Of a stretch of DNA of 32,786 bases, positions 6,801-14,250 are shown one piece after another. A program made the position numbers and the translations under genes. The notes under the pieces are model-generated. The model saw nothing but the letters and a program-made list of their open reading frames with translations, did no database searches and was not told the origin of the DNA. Position 1 is the stretch's first letter. Every line of letters starts with the position of its first letter. Source of the DNA: Bacteroidales bacterium UBA5507 (GTDB taxonomy: Bacteria > Bacteroidota > Bacteroidia > Bacteroidales > Lentimicrobiaceae); the NCBI GenBank assembly GCA_002426195.1, contig DIOT01000015.1, positions 1-32,786 of the forward strand. The letters run 5' to 3'.

Positions 6801-7454
6801 CTAGAGAACTGCAAGAATTGTCTGTTTGCCTGAAACTTTTTGTCCAATAGTCACTTGAATATCACTACCCACCGGTAAGAAAACATCAACTCTTGAACCA
6901 AACTTGATAAATCCAATCTCATCTCCCTGTCGGATGTTATTTCCTTCTCTGGCATAGCAAACTATTCTGCGCGCCATTGCACCTGCAATTTGTCGGACAA
7001 GTATCTGGACTCCATTGTGATTTTCAATAACAACAGAAGTTCTTTCATTATCGGTTGAGGATTTAGGATGCCATGCTACAAGGTACTTTCCCGGATGATA
7101 CTTCATAAACCTGACTACACCCGAAATAGGTGCCCAGTTTACATGAACATTATTGGGTGACATAAAGACAGAAACCTGGATTCTGGTATCCTTAAAGTGT
7201 TCGGGTTCAAAGACCTCTTCAATAGCTACTATCTTTCCATCGGCAGGACAGAGAACGATAGACTCATTTGGTGCGAAAAAACGGTTAGGATATCGGAAAA
7301 ATTTAACAATCCAAAGAAACATAAGCACCAAAAGGCTCCATATAATATAGTGCAGATAAAGAGGCATTGGGATTAAGCCGGTAAGCGGAGAAATAATGCC
7401 CAATGCTATAAAGGAGATAAGTATTATCCAAAAACCTTCCTTATGAATTCTCAT
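6801..7454 (-). CDS. psd: Phosphatidylserine decarboxylase
   Basis: Converts phosphatidylserine to phosphatidylethanolamine, the last step of the main phospholipid route, at the inner membrane. Two hydrophobic segments lie at about 8-26 and 34-50. The self-cleavage site that makes the pyruvoyl group is G186-S187 in IKFGSRVDVFLP. Other family segments are CPADGKI (69-75), VFMSPNNVHVNW (96-107) and YHPGKYLVAWHP. The 217-residue length is that of the short, Bacteroidota/archaeal-like form. It is the last gene of the run beginning at rsfS and follows cdsA after 15 bases. It also seems to have its own promoter there, with the -7 box ending only five bases before the ATG. The MRIHKEG start matches the family, so the start is well supported. 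Confidence 0.94.
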   Translation of the reverse strand: MRIHKEGFWIILISFIALGIISPLTGLIPMPLYLHYIIWSLLVLMFLWIVKFFRYPNRFFAPNESIVLCPADGKIVAIEEVFEPEHFKDTRIQVSVFMSPNNVHVNWAPISGVVRFMKYHPGKYLVAWHPKSSTDNERTSVVIENHNGVQILVRQIAGAMARRIVCYAREGNNIRQGDEIGFIKFGSRVDVFLPVGSDIQVTIGQKVSGKQTILAVL

Positions 7455-7459
7455 CGGCG

Positions 7460-7491
7460 CAAAAGTAAGCTAATTTATTAAGCGAAGCAAC
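7460..7491 (-). promoter_or_regulatory. Promoter for psd giving a near-leaderless message
   Basis: On the - strand GTTG (7488-7491) and TACTTTTG (7460-7467) are 20 bases apart, matching the Bacteroidota layout of a -33 TTG core and a -7 TAnnTTTG. The box ends five bases before the psd ATG, so transcription would start at or almost at the start codon. The -33 part lies in the 3' end of cdsA. Confidence 0.5.
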
Positions 7492-8297
7492 CTTATGAGA
7501 ACATATACAGCCGGTGCTGCAAGAAGAACAGCATCAAAGCGATCGAGAATGCCTCCATGCCCCGGGAGGATGTTGCCTGAATCTTTTACACCTGCATTTC
7601 TCTTTAGCATTGATTCTACCAAATCACCAAACGTTCCTCCGATAATTATCACTACCCCTATTAAAACCCATTCAAGAGGCTTAAACTCAGTGAAAGAAGC
7701 TGATATTATATACGCAATCAGCAGTCCTGATAAAGCTCCTCCAAAAAATCCTTCCCATGATTTCTTTGGACTTATTCTCTCAAGCATGCGATGTTTACCA
7801 AAGATTGACCCGAATATATAAGCACCCGAATCATAAATCCATAAAATAAGAAAGAAACCAAGTAAAAGACCGGTTTCACGCCATTTGTGTTCTTCAGCAA
7901 GGTTAAAGAAGCCTGATAAAAGAGCCAGAGGAATTACAATCCAGACAATTCCGAAAATACCTGTGGCTATATTTGTAAGCGGAGTTGATGATATACGTTT
8001 TAATTCATAAGCTGTCACCAGTAAAGGTATTAGTAGCAAGGTATACAGATACTTTTCGCCTATAATGCCGAAATTCCAGCAAACTATCAGAAAATAAGTT
8101 ACAGTTGAAATTATAAACCCCTCGATTAACGAAGGGGATGAATTTAATGATCTTGCAATCCTGGTAAATTCATAATATCCGGCCAAAGATACCAACCAGA
8201 ATAAAACAGCAAAAACCCAATGGTTTAATAATACAGATCCAATAATAACAATAACAAATATTGCCCCGGTAATAGTGCGCAACGTAAAATTATTCAC
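7470..8297 (-). CDS. cdsA: Phosphatidate cytidylyltransferase
   Basis: Makes CDP-diacylglycerol from phosphatidate and CTP in the inner membrane, feeding all phospholipid synthesis. The protein is very hydrophobic with about eight membrane segments. The family signature is complete near the C-terminus: S229, K232-R233, K238-D239, then PGHGGILDRFD to D255. An upstream polar stretch, SPKKSWEGFFGG (176-187), is also typical. Length is 275 residues. The start overlaps the end of the DUF2007 gene by eight bases, so the two are translated together. psd follows, which groups two steps of phosphatidylethanolamine synthesis; the step between them, phosphatidylserine synthase, is not in this window. 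Confidence 0.95.
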   Translation of the reverse strand: MNNFTLRTITGAIFVIVIIGSVLLNHWVFAVLFWLVSLAGYYEFTRIARSLNSSPSLIEGFIISTVTYFLIVCWNFGIIGEKYLYTLLLIPLLVTAYELKRISSTPLTNIATGIFGIVWIVIPLALLSGFFNLAEEHKWRETGLLLGFFLILWIYDSGAYIFGSIFGKHRMLERISPKKSWEGFFGGALSGLLIAYIISASFTEFKPLEWVLIGVVIIIGGTFGDLVESMLKRNAGVKDSGNILPGHGGILDRFDAVLLAAPAVYVLIRLLRLIN

Positions 8298-8493
8298 TTT
8301 CCAAAGAATTAATTAGCTGACTGGCACCGAATGCATCATCAAAAGGAACATAAAGTTCTATGTCACCAATAAGATATACGGAATCATGCTTGTTAACAAT
8401 CACTGAAAGAATATCATTTTCTTCCAGTAACTCTTTAATAAACTCAACTTCCTGGATTCGATTTCCTGAATAAACCAGTGTCCATCCTTCCAT
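8290..8493 (-). CDS. DUF2007 small protein
   Basis: Sixty-seven-residue cytoplasmic protein of the DUF2007 family (Pfam PF09413 as I recall it), sometimes called a putative signal-transducing protein by resemblance to PII folds. The typical pattern is visible: an N-terminal strand WTLVYSG, a helix with EVEFIKELLEENDI, strands around SVIVNK and IELYVP, and a last helix. No catalytic residue can be named and its function is unknown. It starts two bases after the LUD gene stops and overlaps cdsA by eight bases, so it is firmly inside the operon. Coding is supported by that packing and the family match. Confidence 0.85.
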   Translation of the reverse strand: MEGWTLVYSGNRIQEVEFIKELLEENDILSVIVNKHDSVYLIGDIELYVPFDDAFGASQLINSLESE

Positions 8494-8495
8494 AG

Positions 8496-9182
8496 TTATT
8501 CATTATCTGTGCTGTTCTCGTCAGCCATAAAAACATAAATCTCTTTTGCTCCCAAACCCGATGGTACCATTACTTTTTCAATATCATCGCAACGACTTGT
8601 ACCGGTTATTATAGATAAAAATGAAGGCAGTCTCTGCCTGTATTTATTTCTGATGAAGTCCATTGCTTGTTTGATATCTTCAACTACCTGTGAAGTAAAC
8701 GCAATTACCACGTGGATATCGCAAGTGAAAGGTAATTTACGTCCCGAGTCAATTGCTGAACTTACAACAATGCTTCCCGTTCGGGCAATTAGACATTCAC
8801 ATGTAGTGACTGCAATTTGGTTGAAGGGAGAATCGGGTTTGGATTTGAAATTTTTAATCCCGGCATGATCTAATAAACCTTTAATCAGTTCTTCATTGCA
8901 ACATGCCTCACTCCAGTCATTTTCTGCAAAAAGTGCTTTTACTTTATTGAGCATATCAAATGGCGAATTACAGTAAATGAATTTCGCACCTGATGCTGTA
9001 AGTTCATACGCAAACTGTACATCCGGCTCTTCCTGCATTGGCACATACACAGAAGAGTCCATATCAATATCCTTGAAGTAATTATCTGATGGCTCTATAA
9101 GGGCGTTCCTAACTTTTTTGAGCACCTTCTCCCTTGTGGTGCTCTCCTTCAACGAAACAGTCTGCGAAGAATTTTTTGTCAT
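8496..9182 (-). CDS. LUD-domain protein (LutC/YkgG-like)
   Basis: Protein of 228 residues with a LUD domain (formerly DUF162), the fold of LutC/YkgG. An N-terminal helix with TTREKVLKKVRNAL precedes the domain. The conserved core includes TTCECLIARTGSIVVSS at about 136-152 and PSFLSIITGTSRCDDIE further on, the latter being the typical TGPSRTADIE-like segment. LutC works with LutA and LutB in lactate oxidation, but neither is next to this gene. Here it sits between ftsH and cdsA, as I recall from other Bacteroidota, so a lactate role is doubtful. The start overlaps the ftsH stop by four bases (ATGA), a coupled arrangement. Confidence 0.88.
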   Translation of the reverse strand: MTKNSSQTVSLKESTTREKVLKKVRNALIEPSDNYFKDIDMDSSVYVPMQEEPDVQFAYELTASGAKFIYCNSPFDMLNKVKALFAENDWSEACCNEELIKGLLDHAGIKNFKSKPDSPFNQIAVTTCECLIARTGSIVVSSAIDSGRKLPFTCDIHVVIAFTSQVVEDIKQAMDFIRNKYRQRLPSFLSIITGTSRCDDIEKVMVPSGLGAKEIYVFMADENSTDNE

Positions 9183-11206
9183 AACTCTTTCTCAACAGGA
9201 GGATTTGTTTCCTCTGAATTTACTTTTGATTCGGTAGTTGAATCAATTTCCTCACTCTCTGATCCATTTGGCAAAAGTTCGTGAGTATCTTCAAATGCGC
9301 GTTTACCAAAAATATTCTCCAAATCCTCTCTAAAGATAACTTCTTTTTTAAGCAAGATTTCAGCCAACTGAATTAATTTATCCTTGTTATCAGCCAATAT
9401 CTTCTTAGCTCTCTCATAAGCTTCTTCAATTATCTTTTTAACCTCTTCATCAATTGACTCAGCAGTTGCTTCACTGTAAGGTTTGGTAAAGGCATACTCC
9501 TGCTGACCCGTTGAATCGTAATAGCTTACATTGCCTATTTTCTTATTCAGTCCATAATAAACTACCATGGAATAAGCCTGCTTAGTCACTTTCTCAAGGT
9601 CGTTTAGTGCACCTGTTGAGATTTTCCCAAACATTACTTCCTCTGATGCCCTACCTCCCAATGTGGCAGTTAGTTCATCAAACATCTGATCGTAATTGGT
9701 AAGCTGTCGCTCCTCGGGCAAATACCAGGCAGCTCCAAGTGCTTTTCCACGTGGTACTATGGTAACCTTAATAAGTGGATGGGCATGTTCAAGTAACCAG
9801 CTAACTGTTGCATGACCTGCTTCATGAAAGGCAATTACTTTCTTTTCATTCTTTGAGATAATCTTGTTTCTCTTCTCCAAACCACCAACAATCCTGTCAA
9901 TAGCATCAAGGAAATCCTGGCGTTCCACTGTATTTTTATTCCTTCGGGCTGCGATCAAAGCCGCTTCGTTGCATACATTGGCAATATCAGCACCCGAGAA
10001 TCCGGGAGTTTGTTTTGCAAGAAACTCATTATTAATTGATTCGTCGGTCTTGAGAGGTTTCATATGAACCTTAAAGATTGCCTTTCTTTCTTCAAGGTCA
10101 GGCAACTCAACGTTTATCTGTCGGTCGAAACGTCCGGCACGCAAAAGTGCTCTGTCGAGAATATCAGCTCGGTTTGTGGCAGCCAGAATAATAACTCCTG
10201 CATTAGTGCCAAAACCATCCATTTCAGTCAGCAGCTGATTTAGTGTATTTTCTCTCTCATCATTTGCACCTGTAATCTGGTTCCGACCTCTTGCCCGTCC
10301 TATTGCATCTATTTCATCAATAAAGATTATGCATGGAGCTTTTTCCTTTGCTTGTTTGAATAAATCTCTGACACGAGAAGCACCAACACCAACAAACATT
10401 TCGACAAAATCAGAGCCTGACAGTGAAAAGAAAGGCACCTTTGCTTCTCCGGCCACTGCTTTTGCAAGTAAAGTTTTACCTGTTCCCGGAGGGCCAACCA
10501 GTAAAGCTCCCTTAGGTATTTTTCCACCAAGATTGGTGTACTTTTTCGGATTTTTAAGGAAATCAACTATTTCCATAATTTCCACCTTAGCCTCCTCCAA
10601 TCCGGCAACATCGTTAAAGTTGATATTAACGTGAGTGTCCTTATCAAACAACTGGGCCTTAGATTTGCCAATATTGAAAATCTGTCCGCCACCTCCGCCG
10701 CCTCGGCTCATCATTCGCATGAGGAAGAACCATGCAACAACTAAAATAAGCAATGGGAGCAGCCACGTAAAGGCATCCCCCCAGCTTCTTCTCGTTTCGT
10801 TAGTTATATAAACAGGCTCAGTGGATTCTACTTGTGCTTCAGCAAAATCCCTTTCAAAATTCTCAACCGATCCTATCTTATATGAGTATTGGGGACCATC
10901 AGAAGATCCGAATGTTCCTTTTGGTCGTACATCTTTGTATTCCGGCTTTTTCAGAGTATCCGGCTTAATGTAAATTTCAGCATATTCTTTATTTACCAGA
11001 ATGACCTTACTAACATGGCCTGACTGAAGCATTCTTTTAACTTCACCCCATCCTATTTCTTTAACAGAGTCATTCCAACTCATCATTTGCATTCCAATGA
11101 TGAAAATTGCCAAAATGGCATATATCCAATAAAAGCTGAATTTTGGTTTTATTCCTTTAGGTTTATTATTGCCATTTGATGGCTTTGAATTATTATTTGA
11201 GTCCAT
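9179..11206 (-). CDS. ftsH: ATP-dependent zinc metalloprotease FtsH
   Basis: Membrane-bound AAA+ protease that extracts and degrades damaged or regulated membrane and cytoplasmic proteins as a hexamer. Two membrane segments (about 24-43 and 146-164) flank a small periplasmic domain. They are followed by a Gly-rich linker at 169-174. The AAA module has Walker A GPPGTGKT (238-245), Walker B IIFIDEID (293-300), the pore motif FVGVG (271-275) and arginine fingers R356 and R359. The protease zinc site is HEAGH (461-465). The C-terminal tail after about 635 is acidic and Ser/Thr/Glu-rich. Length, 675 residues, is normal. It begins six bases after rsfS stops and is coupled to the LUD gene, so the whole run is one transcript. 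Confidence 0.97.
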   Translation of the reverse strand: MDSNNNSKPSNGNNKPKGIKPKFSFYWIYAILAIFIIGMQMMSWNDSVKEIGWGEVKRMLQSGHVSKVILVNKEYAEIYIKPDTLKKPEYKDVRPKGTFGSSDGPQYSYKIGSVENFERDFAEAQVESTEPVYITNETRRSWGDAFTWLLPLLILVVAWFFLMRMMSRGGGGGGQIFNIGKSKAQLFDKDTHVNINFNDVAGLEEAKVEIMEIVDFLKNPKKYTNLGGKIPKGALLVGPPGTGKTLLAKAVAGEAKVPFFSLSGSDFVEMFVGVGASRVRDLFKQAKEKAPCIIFIDEIDAIGRARGRNQITGANDERENTLNQLLTEMDGFGTNAGVIILAATNRADILDRALLRAGRFDRQINVELPDLEERKAIFKVHMKPLKTDESINNEFLAKQTPGFSGADIANVCNEAALIAARRNKNTVERQDFLDAIDRIVGGLEKRNKIISKNEKKVIAFHEAGHATVSWLLEHAHPLIKVTIVPRGKALGAAWYLPEERQLTNYDQMFDELTATLGGRASEEVMFGKISTGALNDLEKVTKQAYSMVVYYGLNKKIGNVSYYDSTGQQEYAFTKPYSEATAESIDEEVKKIIEEAYERAKKILADNKDKLIQLAEILLKKEVIFREDLENIFGKRAFEDTHELLPNGSESEEIDSTTESKVNSEETNPPVEKEL

Positions 11207-11212
11207 ATTTAC

Positions 11213-11635
11213 TTATGAAGCTTCCGCTGATAAATTTTTCTTAGTACGCTTAGTCTTTTGAATAGTAGGTGAAAGTTCTTTGATACCGGCATCAGCCCAC
11301 AAATCTTCGAGGCGATAATACTTACGGGTCTCTTCCTGGAATATGTGAATTACAACGTCAACATAATCCAACAGAACCCATTCGGCATTCTCAAAACCTT
11401 CTTTCTTCCATACATTCAGCCCAACTGCCTTCTTTATCTCTTGCTGCACTGAATCTGCCAGAGCTTCAACCTGCATGCGACTGGTTCCATGACAAACTAT
11501 AAAGAAATCAGCCACTGCATTTTTGATGCTCCGCAAATCTATCTGCACCACATTTTCACCTTTTTTCTCAAATATGCCTTCCGCGGCTATTGATGCAAGC
11601 ATTTCCGAAGCAGTCTTTTCTTTCTTTGAAACCAT
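11213..11635 (-). CDS. rsfS: Ribosome silencing factor RsfS
   Basis: RsfS/YbeB/iojap protein, which binds ribosomal protein L14 on the large subunit and blocks subunit joining when nutrients are short. Family segments are visible: the start helix SEMLASIAAEGIFEKKGENV, then DFFIVCHGTSRMQVEALAD, and WVLLDYVDVVIHIF followed by RKYYRLEDLW. A basic tail rich in Lys and Thr extends beyond the usual end. The longest frame opens at a TTG at 11659, but that codon is part of the promoter's -7 box; the ATG at 11635 is therefore the likely start, giving 140 residues. It is the first gene of the operon continuing into ftsH. Confidence 0.92.
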   Translation of the reverse strand: MVSKKEKTASEMLASIAAEGIFEKKGENVVQIDLRSIKNAVADFFIVCHGTSRMQVEALADSVQQEIKKAVGLNVWKKEGFENAEWVLLDYVDVVIHIFQEETRKYYRLEDLWADAGIKELSPTIQKTKRTKKNLSAEAS

Positions 11636-11656
11636 AGGCAGATTGTTATATTTTTG

Positions 11657-11664
11657 CAAAGTTA
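11657..11664 (-). promoter_or_regulatory. Promoter -7 element for the rsfS-ftsH operon
   Basis: TAACTTTG on the - strand is an exact match to TAnnTTTG, about 21 bases before the ATG at 11635. Its last three bases are the TTG that opens the longer frame, which rules that codon out as a start if transcription begins downstream. The -33 region has only a weak TTTT-like match. Confidence 0.55.
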
Positions 11665-11670
11665 ATCATT

Positions 11671-11711
11671 TTAATACGGCTTGTAAAATTTAGAAATCCA
11701 AGCCGCATTAA
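11671..11711. repeat. Imperfect 13-bp inverted repeat between rsfS and birA
   Basis: TTAATACGGCTTG (11671-11683) and CAAGCCGCATTAA (11699-11711) are complementary at 12 of 13 positions, with a 15-base loop. It lies in the short divergent region directly upstream of the rsfS -7 box. It could be an operator or a hairpin in the birA leader. Confidence 0.6.
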
Positions 11712-11728
11712 TTGTGTATCAACAATTA
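11709..11728. repeat. Second inverted repeat upstream of birA
   Basis: TAATTGT (11709-11715) and ACAATTA (11722-11728) form a perfect 7-bp repeat around a 6-base centre, adjoining the larger repeat and 20 bases before the birA ATG. The arms are AT-rich and short, so chance is possible; the tandem placement makes it worth listing. Confidence 0.4.
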
Positions 11729-11747
11729 TACCGATTTATTGTTAGCT

Positions 11748-12506
11748 ATGACCACTGCCAACATATTCCCTGATTATTCAATCACTGAACTTCCCGAAAC
11801 CGGCTCAACAAATATTTATGTTGAAAATCTGTTAAAAACCTCTGACGTTGCTGAGGGTTCTGTGATTTATACACTAAATCAGACCGCCGGCATTGGACAA
11901 CAGGAAAATAAATGGGAAAGTGAAGCAGGCAAGAATTTAACTCTGACCACAGTTCTTTATCCTAACTTCCTTCATGCCTCCGGTCAGTTCTTTCTAACAA
12001 TTATTACCTCTCTTGCAACCTGCACTGTGCTCGACTTCTTTCTTAAGAATAATGATGCAAAAATTAAATGGCCAAACGATATTTATTACCATCATCGCAA
12101 AGTTGCAGGAATACTTATAAAAAACAGTGTCTTAGGAACATCCATCGATCAGACTATAGTGGGAGTCGGTCTGAATATTAATCAAACTCACTTTAATTCT
12201 GCCCCTAACGCAAGTTCCTTAAAAATTATTTCAAATGTAACTTTTGATATAAGAGAAGTTCTGTCAAAATGGCATACTTTTTTCGCCAACTATTATTCGT
12301 TACTTAAGAATGACAACTCCGGATTGTTGAATTTATACTATTCACGGATGTATCTGAAGGACGTCTTTGCCACATATGAAATAGCAAACCAAAATGTTGA
12401 GGCGTGCATTACAGGTGTGGATGAATATGGACAACTGCTTTTGGAAGACAGAAGTGGAAATAATTATATATGCGGAATGAAGGAAATTGTTTTCCCGACC
12501 TTTTAA
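11748..12506 (+). CDS. birA: Biotin--[acetyl-CoA-carboxylase] ligase
   Basis: Attaches biotin to the acceptor lysine of biotin carboxyl carrier protein through biotinyl-AMP, in the cytoplasm. The catalytic module starts almost at once: ETGSTN near the N-terminus, then the substrate-binding stretch with GIGQQENKWES (a variant of the GRGRxGRxW loop), KWPNDIYYHHRKVAGILI, and VGVGLNIN. A small C-terminal domain follows. There is no N-terminal helix-turn-helix, so this is the short form that does not act as a repressor. The frame is open from a TTG at 11712, but the ATG at 11748 gives the usual family start (252 residues) and the TTG lies inside an inverted repeat. It is transcribed away from rsfS and converges on the SRPBCC gene 21 bases downstream. 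Confidence 0.92.
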   Translation: MTTANIFPDYSITELPETGSTNIYVENLLKTSDVAEGSVIYTLNQTAGIGQQENKWESEAGKNLTLTTVLYPNFLHASGQFFLTIITSLATCTVLDFFLKNNDAKIKWPNDIYYHHRKVAGILIKNSVLGTSIDQTIVGVGLNINQTHFNSAPNASSLKIISNVTFDIREVLSKWHTFFANYYSLLKNDNSGLLNLYYSRMYLKDVFATYEIANQNVEACITGVDEYGQLLLEDRSGNNYICGMKEIVFPTF

Positions 12507-12527
12507 ATTCGTATGAATCCTTAAGAA

Positions 12528-12953
12528 TTAAACAGCCTGCCCGGGTAGTCTTTCTTCACAAACTTCCTTTAACTTAAGTGCAAGGATATTTATGAAATTC
12601 GACAAAGGCTTTGATGCTACCATCTTTAGCATCATATTCAAATCGGCATTTAATTGAAGCCTCACAGTTGTCCTTTCAGTACCAGCAGTGTTTAAGAAAC
12701 ACTGTAAGTCGAATTTGAAAGGAGATTTGCCTTCAGAAGCAATGACTATATGATTGAAAGGTTCCTTTTTCTCATATCTCATTCCCAGAGTCGCCATATT
12801 CTGTATAGTAAAAGAACAGTGCTCACTATCAGATTGCCAGTCAGTAACCTGAGGCGGCATTAATGATTGGAAGTTGTTAAAATCAGAAAGGAATTCAAAT
12901 ACCTGCCTGTCACTGCGCTCAATTGTTACCTCTTCGCTATCGAATGTTGTCAT
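12528..12953 (-). CDS. SRPBCC/START-like domain protein
   Basis: Protein of 141 residues with the helix-grip fold of the SRPBCC superfamily, which binds hydrophobic ligands. It begins with a strand and helix (TIERSDRQVFEFLSDFNNFQSLMPP), then a run of beta strands and a long C-terminal helix (FINILALKLKEVCEERL). There is no signal peptide. No ligand can be predicted. It follows pyrE after 17 bases on the same strand, so it is probably cotranscribed, which agrees with the pairing I recall in other Bacteroidota, but a role in pyrimidine metabolism is not shown. Confidence 0.82.
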   Translation of the reverse strand: MTTFDSEEVTIERSDRQVFEFLSDFNNFQSLMPPQVTDWQSDSEHCSFTIQNMATLGMRYEKKEPFNHIVIASEGKSPFKFDLQCFLNTAGTERTTVRLQLNADLNMMLKMVASKPLSNFINILALKLKEVCEERLPGQAV

Positions 12954-12970
12954 GCTCTATTTGATTATGT

Positions 12971-13612
12971 TTACTGTCCCCATCCTTGTGGATTCTCCCT
13001 CCAACTCACTAGCGACATTTTATCGGCTTCTTTTATGTATTTCATCTCTAAAGCATACTTTATCAGATGATTATAATCGGTGAGAGTATGCAATGTTACG
13101 TTTTCTTCTTTAAAACTCTTTGTAGCAGATTCAAGACCGTATGTAAATATGGCAACCATACCTTTAACGTTGCAACCGGCATCTCTGAGAGCCTTAACTG
13201 CCTTTAAGCTACTTTGTCCCGTTGATACTAAATCTTCAACAACAACAACCGACTGACCGGATTCAACCACTCCTTCAATCTGATTTGTCATCCCATGATC
13301 CTTCTTGCTTTCCCTTACATAAGCAAAAGGAAGCCCAAGCTCCTGGGCTACGAGAACCCCATGAGCTATAGCGCCGGTAGCAACTCCGGCAATTAAGTCA
13401 AGTTCACCGAATTCATCACGGATCAATTTTGAGAATTCCTGACGGATGTAAGTCCGGATCTTAGGATATGACAAAATCTTCCGATTGTCGCAATATATTG
13501 GAGATTTAATTCCGGAGCTCCATGTAAATGGATTATTATTGTCTAACTTTATTGCCTTTATTTGCAATAAGAATTCCGCTGTTTCAAGCGCTATTGATTC
13601 ATTTATACTCAT
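12971..13612 (-). CDS. pyrE: Orotate phosphoribosyltransferase
   Basis: Joins orotate to PRPP to form orotidine 5'-phosphate, the fifth step of UMP synthesis, in the cytoplasm. The PRPP-binding motif VVVVEDLVSTGQSS is present, as are FTWSSGIKSPIYCDNR (orotate side, near the N-terminus) and GVATGAIAHG. The flexible loop carries RESKKDHG. Starting at the ATG at 13612 gives 213 residues, a normal length. A longer frame reaches 13645, but a good promoter lies at 13643-13674, so the longer start would be at the promoter itself. The NUDIX gene starts on the other strand within ten bases. The SRPBCC gene follows downstream. Confidence 0.95.
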   Translation of the reverse strand: MSINESIALETAEFLLQIKAIKLDNNNPFTWSSGIKSPIYCDNRKILSYPKIRTYIRQEFSKLIRDEFGELDLIAGVATGAIAHGVLVAQELGLPFAYVRESKKDHGMTNQIEGVVESGQSVVVVEDLVSTGQSSLKAVKALRDAGCNVKGMVAIFTYGLESATKSFKEENVTLHTLTDYNHLIKYALEMKYIKEADKMSLVSWRENPQGWGQ

Positions 13613-13619
13613 GCAACAA

Positions 13620-14228
13620 ATGTACAAAGTTTTTATTTTCGACAAACTTATACTACTAACTGATAACCCTCAAAACGATAAAAGTTTCGCAGGTACTACT
13701 TCGATTCTTGTTAGTACGAAAAAAGAAATCAAAGATGCCTATTCAGCTTTTATAAATAATGGGAGCGATCGTAAACTTATACTATATAACAACTCAGACG
13801 CAAAAAGATTGCTTGATGATTTTATTTCTTTATTCTGGTACATCGAGGCTGCGGGAGGCCTGGTAATCAATGATAAAGACGAACAACTCTTCATATATCG
13901 ATTTGGAAAATGGGATCTTCCGAAAGGCAAAATAGAGAGAAATGAAACCAGGGAAGATGCGGCTATAAGAGAAGTGCAGGAAGAAACAGGACTGTTAGAA
14001 GTAAAAATCATTAAAGAGTTACCGTCTACGTTCCATATCTTTGATTATAAGGGAAAGAAAGTGCTTAAGCGCACATATTGGTTCGAGATGTCATACACCG
14101 GCACACAACCACCGAAACCACAATCGGAAGAAGACATTCTTGAGGCTAAGTGGATAAAGCACGATGAAATGGATGGTATTCTTTCCAATACTTACAGTTC
14201 GCTAAGAGTGCTGCTTAACGATTTGTAA
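13620..14228 (+). CDS. NUDIX hydrolase
   Basis: Hydrolase of nucleoside diphosphates linked to another moiety; the substrate is not predictable. The Nudix box is complete: G of GKIERNE, then the spacer, REVQEETGL, giving all the metal-binding glutamates. It is preceded by WDLPKGK. An unusual N-terminal part of about 75 residues comes before the Nudix fold (from AAGGLVIND), as in a subgroup seen in Bacteroidota. The frame is open back to 13485, but that would run far into pyrE. ATGs at 13611 and 13620 are both possible; 13620 (MYKVFIF) looks best. The pyrE promoter then lies inside this coding region. It converges on coaD with 22 bases between. Confidence 0.88.
   Translation: MYKVFIFDKLILLTDNPQNDKSFAGTTSILVSTKKEIKDAYSAFINNGSDRKLILYNNSDAKRLLDDFISLFWYIEAAGGLVINDKDEQLFIYRFGKWDLPKGKIERNETREDAAIREVQEETGLLEVKIIKELPSTFHIFDYKGKKVLKRTYWFEMSYTGTQPPKPQSEEDILEAKWIKHDEMDGILSNTYSSLRVLLNDL
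13643..13674 (-). promoter_or_regulatory. pyrE promoter, inside the NUDIX gene
   Basis: On the - strand TTTG (13671-13674) and TAAGTTTG (13643-13650) are 20 bases apart, the best full match in the window to the Bacteroidota pattern TTTG-N19-TAnnTTTG. The -7 box lies 30 bases before the pyrE ATG at 13612. The whole element is within the first 55 bases of the NUDIX coding region. Confidence 0.65.
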
Positions 14229-14250
14229 TCTACTGAATTTCAAAAATTTT

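Noticed and set aside
8496..9182. Lactate utilisation operon
   Set aside because: Only a LutC-like domain is present; no LutA or LutB gene is nearby and the gene is coupled to ftsH.
10329..10634. Open frames on the + strand inside ftsH
   Set aside because: They lie opposite a strongly conserved gene, have no family features, and are shadows of its codon pattern. The same holds for + strand frames opposite cdsA, tamB, tamL and the acyl-CoA ligase.
11671..11728. Biotin operator for BirA
   Set aside because: The BirA protein starts directly with its catalytic domain and has no helix-turn-helix, and the repeats do not resemble the E. coli operator.
12502..12530. Terminator hairpin between birA and the SRPBCC gene
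   Set aside because: Only short AT-rich arms with a bulge (AATTC and GAATT) are present, with no stable GC stem or T-run.
14229..14250. Terminator between the NUDIX gene and coaD
   Set aside because: CTGAA and TTCAG pair over only five bases with mismatches inside, too weak to call.
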